Below, piece by piece: positions 8,462 through 14,693 of a DNA stretch of 31,142 bases. The DNA comes from Succinatimonas sp. UBA6849 (GTDB lineage Bacteria; Pseudomonadota; Gammaproteobacteria; Enterobacterales; Succinivibrionaceae): NCBI GenBank assembly GCA_002449335.1, contig DKDL01000019.1, positions 1 through 31,142 of the forward strand, written 5' to 3'. The notes below the pieces were generated by a model, which was not told the origin of the DNA, did not search any database, and saw only the letters and a program-made list of their open reading frames with translations. The first letter of the stretch is position 1. Each line of letters starts with the position of its first letter. A program made the position numbers and the translations under genes.

Positions 8462-8552
8462 CCAAAACATAACGTCAACCTAAGATTAGTCTTCTGAAAA
8501 GACGCAGTATTTATGAGGCTTACACAATAAATAGATCTGAGTTTTAAAAATT

Positions 8553-8582
8553 TTGAAAAAAGAATTAAAAATGCATTATAAT
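8553..8582 (+). promoter_or_regulatory. sigma-70-like promoter firing antisense to the small hydrophobic ORF
   Basis: TTGAAA (8553-8558), an 18-bp spacer and a perfect TATAAT (8577-8582). The start site would be near 8588-8590, exactly at the base of the 11-bp stem-loop. No conventional plus-strand gene lies downstream before lptG and the tRNA, which are on the other strand. Confidence 0.55.
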
Positions 8583-8629
8583 TGAAGATGAGGCAAGAAA
8601 TTACTTTCTTGCCTCGGAGTGATTCTAAT

Positions 8630-8692
8630 TTACCATACAGGTGTAGCCCATAATAGTAAAACTAGAATCGCTAAAATAATTAAGGTTTTCAT
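8630..8692 (-). CDS. 20-residue hydrophobic single-span peptide, candidate type I toxin
   Basis: Encodes MKTLIILAILVLLLWATPVW and a TAA stop. The ATG is preceded by AAGGA (8699-8703 on the opposite strand reads TCCTT) with a 6-nt spacer, a good ribosome-binding site. A short polar start, an unbroken run of Leu/Ile/Val/Ala and an aromatic end give the same architecture as the 18-19 residue Ibs toxins of enterobacteria, which insert in the inner membrane. A plus-strand promoter at 8553-8582 would produce an RNA covering the whole ORF. It is too short to assign by homology, and could instead be a membrane microprotein or a chance ORF. Confidence 0.42.
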   Translation of the reverse strand: MKTLIILAILVLLLWATPVW

Positions 8693-8730
8693 TGTAAATC
8701 CTTAATTTAATTAGAAATTAGATTCTAATA

Positions 8731-8766
8731 ATACTATAGAGCCATTCCCCGATGGCTCTAAGTATT
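8731..8766. other. long stem-loop upstream of the hydrophobic ORF
   Basis: TAGAGCCAT (8737-8745) pairs with ATGGCTCTA (8752-8760) around a 6-nt loop. The stem extends outward by AATACT/AGTATT with one bulged base. On the minus strand it lies in the presumed leader of the hydrophobic ORF. On the plus strand it could end the antisense RNA. Confidence 0.5.
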
Positions 8767-8799
8767 TTAGAACCACCCTCGCCTATAGCGCATCATCAT
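8767..8799 (-). CDS. 10-codon basic ORF, possible leader peptide
   Basis: Encodes MMMRYRRGWF and a TAA stop, with AGG five bases before the first ATG. It lies immediately 5' of the 8731-8766 stem-loop and about 75 bp before the hydrophobic ORF on the same strand. Leader ORFs that affect toxin translation are known in type I systems (mok, tisA). An ORF this short is easily random. Confidence 0.2.
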   Translation of the reverse strand: MMMRYRRGWF

Positions 8800-9038
8800 T
8801 TTACCTGGTCTCTTAACTAATTACTAGTAAACACTAGTTTTTAGTGTTTTGAGAAATTTGCTAATTTCCTGATAATTTACTCAAAACTACAGATTTTCAA
8901 GACTTGTAGCGCCGAGTGGCTTAGAAAATTTTACAGATATCGAAAGAAATTAAAATTAGTAACTTGTTGATACTACTTATAAATTTACTCAAAAGTTACA
9001 ATTTAAAATTTTGTAAGATAGGATAAAAAGATAAGATC

Positions 9039-9125
9039 TGGTGCCGAAGATGGGACTCGAACCCATACGCTTTTAAGGGCGGCGGATTTTGAATCCGCTG
9101 CGTCTACCAATTCCGCCACTTCGGC
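9039..9125 (-). tRNA. leuX: tRNA-Leu (anticodon CAA)
   Basis: An 87-nt complete tRNA with encoded CCA (TGG at 9039-9041 on the plus strand). The acceptor stem GCCGAAG/CTTCGGC is perfect. The anticodon stem GCGGA/TCCGC encloses loop TTCAAAA, giving CAA, which reads UUG codons. The long variable arm and the T-arm (ATGGG-TTCGAGT-CCCAT) fit tRNA-Leu, and it resembles E. coli leuX. It lies downstream of lptG on the same strand with its own promoter. In E. coli, leuX is also found near lptFG and is a well-known integration site. I found no duplicated 3' end that would mark an att site here. Confidence 0.96.
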
Positions 9126-9138
9126 ACAGAATGGCACC

Positions 9139-9167
9139 ATTATATAGATCGTATCCTTGTTTGTCAA
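9139..9167 (-). promoter_or_regulatory. consensus promoter of tRNA-Leu
   Basis: On the minus strand TTGACA (9167-9162), a 17-bp spacer and TATAAT (9144-9139), a full match to the sigma-70 consensus. The -10 ends 13 bp before the mature tRNA 5' end. It sits in the short gap after the lptG stop. Confidence 0.9.
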
Positions 9168-9177
9168 AGCACAATTC

Positions 9178-10242
9178 TTATGATTTTCGGTTCAAAAGAT
9201 AGATAGCAAAGCCTGCAAAGATAATAGTGGCAAATGAAGCTCCTACAATAGGAGGAACGCCATAGACGATTGAGAATGGAGCTACAATCTGATTTAAAAC
9301 GTAGTAGCCGAATCCTAAAGAAATACCAGAGAGAATTCTTGCACCCATGTTCATTGAACGCAGTGGTCCAAAAATAGTGGATAAGGCTAACAGAAGCATC
9401 ACCAGCATTACTAATGGTGACATAAACTTATTGTATAAAGCCAAACGGTAACGAGATGAATCTACTCCGTTGTGCTCAATGTAGTTAATGTAATCATAAA
9501 GCTGTAGCACTGATAAATTTTCTGAAACATCACTTAAAACTTCAATTCGCTTTAAGTTAATGCCAATCTGCCACACCTGCTTAGGGATATTCTCATGAAC
9601 AGTTCCTGCATCGGTTAAAGTTAGCTTGCTAACATCGTACATTACCCACTTGTCATTCTCATATTGTCCAATACGAGCCTTAGAGTATGACTTTAGCTTG
9701 TTACCTTCAACCTCATAACGGACAACTCCCATAAGCATATTGCCGTTAACAATACCCAAAATTCCGATATAGTTGTTGCCCTCTTTAATCCAAGTACCGT
9801 TGGTAGTCAAAGAAACACCTACGTTCATAGATGCCTTATCAAAATTCTCTTCAGCGATTTTCTCAAGCCTTGGGGCTACAAACTCACCTATGCATAAAAT
9901 CACAATAATTAAAGGAATAATGCTTTTTACACAGGAAACACCAATATTAAGTTTTGACAGACCAATAGACTGTAAGATGATGATCTCTGAGTTTCTTGCC
10001 ATCATACCCAGACCTACAACACCACCAATCAGAATTGATACTGGGAAGAAGGTTACGCAAATACCTGGAATTTTATGCATCACGTATTTGATAACGAATA
10101 AGAAATCAATCGAGCCACGACCAATATAACGTAGTGCATCAATGAAAGTGATAAGACCTGCAAACAGTGTCATACACACAGCCACTAATAGCACTGATAA
10201 AATAATATTTTTTCCTACATATCTATCGAGAATTCCGTACAT
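9178..10242 (-). CDS. lptG: LPS export ABC transporter permease LptG
   Basis: Inner-membrane permease of the LptB2FG transporter that extracts lipopolysaccharide for transport to the outer membrane. With the ATG at 10242 it has 354 residues, near the usual 360. It shows the YjgP/YjgQ pattern: N-terminal membrane segments with LDRYVGKNI, the coupling region around MMARNSEIIILQSIGLS, a periplasmic beta-jellyroll domain (about 130-260) and C-terminal membrane helices. A TTG codon 21 bp upstream (10263) is in frame, but the ATG is better because GGAGA lies 11 nt before it and LptG proteins begin with a short tail before this motif. Its usual partner lptF is not adjacent: an opposing regulator gene and 478 bp of spacer lie between. 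Confidence 0.94.
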   Translation of the reverse strand: MYGILDRYVGKNIILSVLLVAVCMTLFAGLITFIDALRYIGRGSIDFLFVIKYVMHKIPGICVTFFPVSILIGGVVGLGMMARNSEIIILQSIGLSKLNIGVSCVKSIIPLIIVILCIGEFVAPRLEKIAEENFDKASMNVGVSLTTNGTWIKEGNNYIGILGIVNGNMLMGVVRYEVEGNKLKSYSKARIGQYENDKWVMYDVSKLTLTDAGTVHENIPKQVWQIGINLKRIEVLSDVSENLSVLQLYDYINYIEHNGVDSSRYRLALYNKFMSPLVMLVMLLLALSTIFGPLRSMNMGARILSGISLGFGYYVLNQIVAPFSIVYGVPPIVGASFATIIFAGFAIYLLNRKS

Positions 10243-10720
10243 AGATTTCGTGTCTCCATTCAATTGCTAGCATTTTACCATACGGAGGAAAAAAAACTCT
10301 TAGTTCATAAAGGTAAGTAATCATTTTCAAAAAAGCTAAATTTGCTAAAACATATTCATAAGAGTGAAATCTAAAGTAAGACTTTGATCCATCTTAAAAT
10401 TTGAATTTAAAATTGAATCTAGATAGCAAATTTTTTGAGAAAAATGGCGATTTTATCTTTATTTTATGCCTCATCTATTGATAACATAGTGAGTGTAAGC
10501 ACATTGTTTTATAAAAGCAGTTTATTTTAATCTATCACTTATATATATCATGTATTATTATTTTCATGATAAAATAAGTGTCAGATTAATTGTAAAATCT
10601 AGATAATAACGTTTAGCTTAGATTTTTTAGAACAAAACCGAGAATACTCAGCTTGTTCTAAAAAGACTTTATATACATGAAAAATCACCTATATAAAGCT
10701 TATTGACATATATAAAAATT
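10243..10720. promoter_or_regulatory. 478-bp divergent region between lptG and the AraC-type gene
   Basis: No gene is visible. Two large dyads lie on the regulator side. CACTTATATATATCATG (10536-10552) faces CATGATAAAATAAGTG (10565-10580), imperfect by one gap and one mismatch. TTTTTAGAACAA (10624-10635) pairs perfectly with TTGTTCTAAAAA (10653-10664). The T-first, A-last arms of the second do not form a standard terminator, so an operator or a leader fold is more likely. The region is strongly AT-rich. Confidence 0.5.
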
Positions 10721-11614
10721 ATGAAAACAAATTATCCAATACCTGTTAGAGAGAGAACGATAAACTTCCCTTTTGAATACTATCATTATGATAAGACTAA
10801 TGACTTTTTCGTAGTGCCTTTCCACTACCATGAAGATCAGCAGTTATTCAGAGTGATAAAAGGGAGTGTCACAATTACGGCTAATTCACACCTCATTACC
10901 TTAAATGAAGGAGATTGTAGCGTCATTGGAGCAAATGCTGTTCATGCCTGTCAGCCTTGCTCTGAAGAGACTGAATATGAGTCTATCACTTTTAATTTGA
11001 GAGATATTTATGATCTTTCAATGCCTCACTATTCCATCATCAAAATGATGGTAACTCATCAGTTAGTAGTACAGACATTCTTTACAAAAGATGATGACAA
11101 AGAGATCACCGCTGTAATTGAAGATATCTTCAGTCACGTCAAAGATAATGACTTGTGCACAAGTATCAGACTGATTGGCAAGCTTACCAATCTGTTTACC
11201 TTAGTTGTCGAAAAGAATGACTACACTCTTTATGACAACGAGGTAGCAGGACGCTTCTACAAACACTTTACCAAAGCAAATAACGTCTTTAGATATATCT
11301 TTGATAACTATACTCAAGACATTACCCTTGAGGATATGGCTAAGTCTGTAGAATTATCTGAAAAGTATTTCTGTAAGTTCTTTAAAGAACTCACAAGTTA
11401 CAGACCTATGGAATACTTGAATAAGTTCAGAACTGAAGTTGCAGCAATTGAACTTACAACTACCTTGGACAGCATCAACGAAGTTGCTAAAAGATGTGGT
11501 TTTAAAGATCCTTGCTACTTTACCAAGCTCTTTAAGAGATTTGTGGGTGTTTCTCCAAGAGAATACAGAGAGAACCATCCAAATCGAGTAACTTATGCTT
11601 ATTCTCTAGAGTAA
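10721..11614 (+). CDS. AraC-family transcriptional regulator
   Basis: A 297-residue regulator with an N-terminal cupin-type sensing domain (about residues 20-110, with FHYHEDQQLFRV and the LNEGDCSVIGANAVHAC motif). The C-terminal AraC double helix-turn-helix spans about residues 195-293 and ends in the signature CGFKDPCYFTKLFKRFVGVSPREYR. Ligand and targets cannot be read. The ATG at 10721 is chosen over a TTG at 10703; neither has a clear ribosome-binding site. It is transcribed opposite to lptG and lptF and separates them. The large dyads just upstream may be autoregulatory sites. Confidence 0.92.
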   Translation: MKTNYPIPVRERTINFPFEYYHYDKTNDFFVVPFHYHEDQQLFRVIKGSVTITANSHLITLNEGDCSVIGANAVHACQPCSEETEYESITFNLRDIYDLSMPHYSIIKMMVTHQLVVQTFFTKDDDKEITAVIEDIFSHVKDNDLCTSIRLIGKLTNLFTLVVEKNDYTLYDNEVAGRFYKHFTKANNVFRYIFDNYTQDITLEDMAKSVELSEKYFCKFFKELTSYRPMEYLNKFRTEVAAIELTTTLDSINEVAKRCGFKDPCYFTKLFKRFVGVSPREYRENHPNRVTYAYSLE

Positions 11615-11632
11615 GTTAAGTTTACCACCTAC

Positions 11633-11661
11633 AAAAAATGCAGCTATAAGCTGCATTTTTT
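11633..11661. terminator. bidirectional terminator between the AraC-type gene and lptF
   Basis: A 12-bp perfect stem, AAAAAATGCAGC (11633-11644) with GCTGCATTTTTT (11650-11661), loop TATAA. It reads as a terminator on both strands and serves the two convergent genes. Confidence 0.92.
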
Positions 11662-11677
11662 ATCATCATCTTGATTA

Positions 11678-12805
11678 CTAACTTTCCTTTGCTTTTATCT
11701 CAAGAGATTTTTTTGACTTTTTTATTCTCTTCTTAATATCAATATTTAAAGGAATTGCCACAAAGATTAAGTAAATTATAGGTACGATGTACATACCAGG
11801 ATATAAAGGCAATTTTTCTGAATTTAACAGATTTCTAATTGAAAGTAATACTAAGTAATAGCTTACAAACAGTAAGATTGCTGGTCCCAAACGCGCAAAC
11901 TTACCCTGTCGAGGATTAATCATGGACAGAGGAATTGCCAAGATAGCAAAGATAAAGCAACCTAAAACCGGTGCAATACGCCACTGAAGCTCTACTTTTG
12001 ATTTAACCTTATCTGAGTGAATTAAATCTAATGTAGAAATACCCTGCAATACATCATCTTTCAGGTTGTTGTTTCTGTCAGCAGGAACAGGCACTGCCAG
12101 AGTGTCATAACTTGTCTTTTTTAGTGAACCATCTTTACCACTAGTCTGATAGAGGTTACCCTCACCTAGAGTTAACCATCTTATACCATCCTCATCAGTA
12201 CGGATGTAACCAGTTTTAGCTACATTAAATACAGTTTCTTTGTTTCTAATCATCACTGTATCAAGGTTCTTAATCACAACCACCTGATCTAGTGACTTAT
12301 CCTTTTTCTCACCACCGTTTACAGTCTGAATGTAGATAGTGTAGTCACCAAAGTCTGAAAACTTACCGCTTTCAATTGGCATATAGCTTGGGTTATTCTG
12401 CGTATTGTTACTTAAAACCTTCTGCTCATAGGTAGCTTTTGGCATTAAGTAAAGACAGTTTACAGCGGTAAAAACAGCTGTGATTAAGGCCAGTAATAAG
12501 CCTATCTTCATGAAAGTAACACCAGAAATACCAATTGATTTCATCACTACCATTTCTGAATCTGATGACATTCTTGATAAAGAAACAATAATGCCTACAT
12601 ACAAAGTCATTGGAAGCAGAATGAAACCTACTGAAGGCATTGAATAGAGAACTAACTCTGAAACAATGTTTACAGGAACAGAGCCTGAGGATGCCTGACC
12701 TAAAAGCTTAATTACAGTTTGACATAAAAAAACTGTAAACAGTACGGCAAAGCATACTACCTGAACTTTGAGAATGTCTTTGAAGATATATCTGGTTAAA
12801 ATCAA
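11678..12805 (-). CDS. lptF: LPS export ABC transporter permease LptF
   Basis: Partner permease to LptG in the LptB2FG lipopolysaccharide extractor of the inner membrane. The 375-residue protein has the family layout: membrane helices at both ends, a periplasmic domain between about residues 130 and 265, and the coupling segment RMSSDSEMVVMKSIGISG. The start is a TTG codon (12805) that yields MILTRYIF, which lines up with the usual LptF N-terminus; AAAGG lies about 10 nt upstream. It follows holB by 48 bp and is probably co-transcribed with tmk-holB. The C-terminus is lysine-rich. Confidence 0.93.
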   Translation of the reverse strand: MILTRYIFKDILKVQVVCFAVLFTVFLCQTVIKLLGQASSGSVPVNIVSELVLYSMPSVGFILLPMTLYVGIIVSLSRMSSDSEMVVMKSIGISGVTFMKIGLLLALITAVFTAVNCLYLMPKATYEQKVLSNNTQNNPSYMPIESGKFSDFGDYTIYIQTVNGGEKKDKSLDQVVVIKNLDTVMIRNKETVFNVAKTGYIRTDEDGIRWLTLGEGNLYQTSGKDGSLKKTSYDTLAVPVPADRNNNLKDDVLQGISTLDLIHSDKVKSKVELQWRIAPVLGCFIFAILAIPLSMINPRQGKFARLGPAILLFVSYYLVLLSIRNLLNSEKLPLYPGMYIVPIIYLIFVAIPLNIDIKKRIKKSKKSLEIKAKES

Positions 12806-12853
12806 AACTATCTACCTTTGTTTACTGATCTTAAACACTTAAGTCTTAAGATT

Positions 12854-13981
12854 TTAGTTATCTTTACGCTTTAATGCCTGTATCCAAGCTTTGATTAGAG
12901 CAATTGGAGCTCTGCTAGGGATCAAATTACCATCTGCTCGTATAAACTTGAGATCATTAAAGGCTTCAAATAAATGTGCTGCAGGCAAGCGACACAATGC
13001 TGATAAATCTATACCTGTTAACAGAACTAATTCTGCAGGCTTACATCTGGCCTTATATTTTAGCAGTTCTGTAACTATCTTTTGCAAAATATGAGCACTC
13101 TCTGAAGGTGTAAGTGAATTTAGTAGTTCAACAAGCTCATTTTCTTTGATATTGGCTAACTTCAGATCATTGCATGAAATTACTGTTTCTAGCTTCTGTA
13201 CAACGTCTCTTGCAACCTTATCTTTTTGAGCATAATAAATCTGCAACGCACCTGTTGGAGAACCGTCAGCTAATGACAGTGCTACCTTTGCTCTTTGCTC
13301 TTCAAAATCGTTTGCCAGTCTTTGCTTTAAATACTCTAAAGAATCCTCAAGCTTTACTGATGGGATCTGAATCTTAACAGCACGGGACAATAAAGTTGGA
13401 GGTAAGTCCTCAAATGCTTTTGTAAGCAAAATGATCATAGTATCAGCAGGAGGCTCTTCAAAAGTCTTTAAAAGAGCATTTGATGCTGAATCTAACATAG
13501 TATGGGCATTAGAAATGACAGCTACTTTTCCATGAGAGAAGACAGAACCTTCACTTACCCATTCATTTAGCTTACGAATGCCATCTACTCTGACACTTCT
13601 TGAAGCATTAGATACTTTATTTTCACTTTCAGCTAAGTACTCTTCAGGAGAGAAGGCGCCTTCCATATTTACTATAAGATCACGAAAGTTATGAGTTAAA
13701 TCCTCATCTTTATCGCTTTCATCTGTAGTTGAGCTTAATAATGCTATAAAGTCAGGATGAGAACCTGTTTGCAGTTCATTGAACTGCAAACATGATTTAC
13801 AACTGTTGCAGTAATGATCTTCATGGCGATTGAGGCATAAATACAGTTTTGCACACTCAATAGCAAGTCTTGCACTGCCTAAGTTAGGATTGCCTGCTAT
13901 GATAAGAGAATGAGGAGCTCTTCCCTGTATAAGAGACTTTGAAAATATGTTAAATGATGATCTTAACCAGTTCTCAAGCAT
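12854..13981 (-). CDS. holB: DNA polymerase III subunit delta prime
   Basis: Delta-prime subunit of the clamp loader that opens the sliding clamp for DNA replication. The AAA+-like N-terminal region contains the four-cysteine zinc site C49, C58, C61 and C64. The P-loop position reads GNPNLGSAR without the lysine of an active Walker A, as expected because delta prime does not hydrolyse ATP. The sensor motif reads LSRA where many homologues have SRC. At 375 residues it is slightly longer than the E. coli protein (334). Its ATG overlaps the tmk stop by 8 nt (ATGCTTGA), so translation is probably coupled. The tmk-holB order is conserved in gammaproteobacteria. Confidence 0.93.
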   Translation of the reverse strand: MLENWLRSSFNIFSKSLIQGRAPHSLIIAGNPNLGSARLAIECAKLYLCLNRHEDHYCNSCKSCLQFNELQTGSHPDFIALLSSTTDESDKDEDLTHNFRDLIVNMEGAFSPEEYLAESENKVSNASRSVRVDGIRKLNEWVSEGSVFSHGKVAVISNAHTMLDSASNALLKTFEEPPADTMIILLTKAFEDLPPTLLSRAVKIQIPSVKLEDSLEYLKQRLANDFEEQRAKVALSLADGSPTGALQIYYAQKDKVARDVVQKLETVISCNDLKLANIKENELVELLNSLTPSESAHILQKIVTELLKYKARCKPAELVLLTGIDLSALCRLPAAHLFEAFNDLKFIRADGNLIPSRAPIALIKAWIQALKRKDN

Positions 13982-14600
13982 TTATTTTTTCCAAACAAGA
14001 TATTACATCTTTACTTACAGCTGAGATTTCCTTTTGACCATCTACAACTTTTACAAAATCAGGATGATGCTTTGCATGCTCAAGATAGGTATTGCGTACG
14101 CGCTCAAAGAAATCAATTTTAGATAATTCAAATCTGTCCAACTCGCCACGATTTCTTGCTCTTTGCATACCAATCTTAGGATCAACATCAATTACGATTG
14201 TAAGATCTGGTCTGAAATCACCTAAAACAACTTTTCTAATTGCGTTGATGTCATCCATATTCATGCCTCTACCACCGCCCTGATAGGCTACAGTAGACAA
14301 ATCATGACGATCACAGATGACATCTGTACCTTGAGCTAATAAAGGCTTAATCACAGTTTCAACTAATTGAGCACGAGCTGCATACATTAAAAGGAGCTCT
14401 GTCTTATCGCACATATTGTCATCTTTACGAGGAGTCTTTAAAAGAGTCCTGATTTCCTCGGCAATAGGAGTTCCACCAGGTTCTCTTAAACATACAACCT
14501 TATGACCTTTTGCTTCCATATATGCTTTGATAACAGCTATCTGGGTTGATTTTCCAGAACCTTCAGTTCCTTCTAATGTGATAAATAAGCCTTTTTTCAT
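13974..14600 (-). CDS. tmk: thymidylate kinase
   Basis: Phosphorylates dTMP to dTDP for DNA synthesis. The 208-residue length is standard. The P-loop GTEGSGKS lies at residues 11-18, the LREPGGTP substrate segment around residue 38, the DRHDLSTVAYQGGGRG motif in the middle, and the lid segment RARNRGELDRFE follows, typical of the E. coli-type enzyme. It is first of a tmk-holB-lptF group. A terminator between it and mltG (14641-14674) suggests some independent expression. Confidence 0.97.
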   Translation of the reverse strand: MKKGLFITLEGTEGSGKSTQIAVIKAYMEAKGHKVVCLREPGGTPIAEEIRTLLKTPRKDDNMCDKTELLLMYAARAQLVETVIKPLLAQGTDVICDRHDLSTVAYQGGGRGMNMDDINAIRKVVLGDFRPDLTIVIDVDPKIGMQRARNRGELDRFELSKIDFFERVRNTYLEHAKHHPDFVKVVDGQKEISAVSKDVISCLEKINA

Positions 14601-14640
14601 CGTTCTTTTCTAAAATAAATGTTTGTACTACTCTATGTAC

Positions 14641-14674
14641 GAAAAAACTGTAAGTTACTAGAGTAGCTTACAGT
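14641..14674 (-). terminator. terminator after mltG
   Basis: On the minus strand ACTGTAAG pairs with CTTACAGT (arms 14667-14674 and 14647-14654, 12-nt loop), followed directly by a run of six T. It lies 20 bp after the mltG stop and before tmk, so it would wholly or partly uncouple these neighbours. Confidence 0.75.
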
Positions 14675-14693
14675 AAATAAAAATTTAAGAAGC

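Larger units (their letters stand above)
8588..8768 (+). ncRNA. candidate antisense RNA (antitoxin-like)
   Basis: A predicted RNA of roughly 180 nt from the promoter at 8553-8582. It would begin with a perfect stem, GAGGCAAGAAA (8590-8600) with TTTCTTGCCTC (8605-8615), loop TTAC. It would then run through the full complement of the minus-strand hydrophobic ORF and its ribosome-binding site, and end at the stem-loop 8731-8766. The final U-run is weak (TTTT), so the 3' end is uncertain. The arrangement resembles Sib RNAs, which are antisense to Ibs toxin mRNAs. The ends are inferred and no expression data are available. Confidence 0.4.
8462..9038. other. 577-bp gene-poor stretch 3' of tRNA-Leu, holding a candidate toxin-antitoxin cassette
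   Basis: No ordinary gene. From left to right: a plus-strand promoter (8553-8582), an 11-bp stem-loop (8590-8615), a 20-residue hydrophobic ORF on the minus strand (8630-8692), a long stem-loop (8731-8766), a 10-codon minus-strand ORF (8767-8799), palindromes at 8821-8830 and 8829-8849, and an AT-rich TTACAA-N9-TTGTAA dyad at 8996-9016 that may end the tRNA transcript. Confidence 0.55.

Noticed and set aside
8588..8653. A 21-codon plus-strand ORF starting at the predicted transcription start of the antisense RNA
   Set aside because: It has no ribosome-binding site, its first codons form the 11-bp stem-loop, and its composition looks random. The opposite-strand hydrophobic ORF has the better start signals.
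8905..8925. GCGCCGAGTGGCTTAGA, slightly like a Leu/Ser tRNA 5' half, near tRNA-Leu
   Set aside because: The match is short, nothing resembling an acceptor partner or T-arm follows, and it does not duplicate the tRNA 3' end as an att site would.
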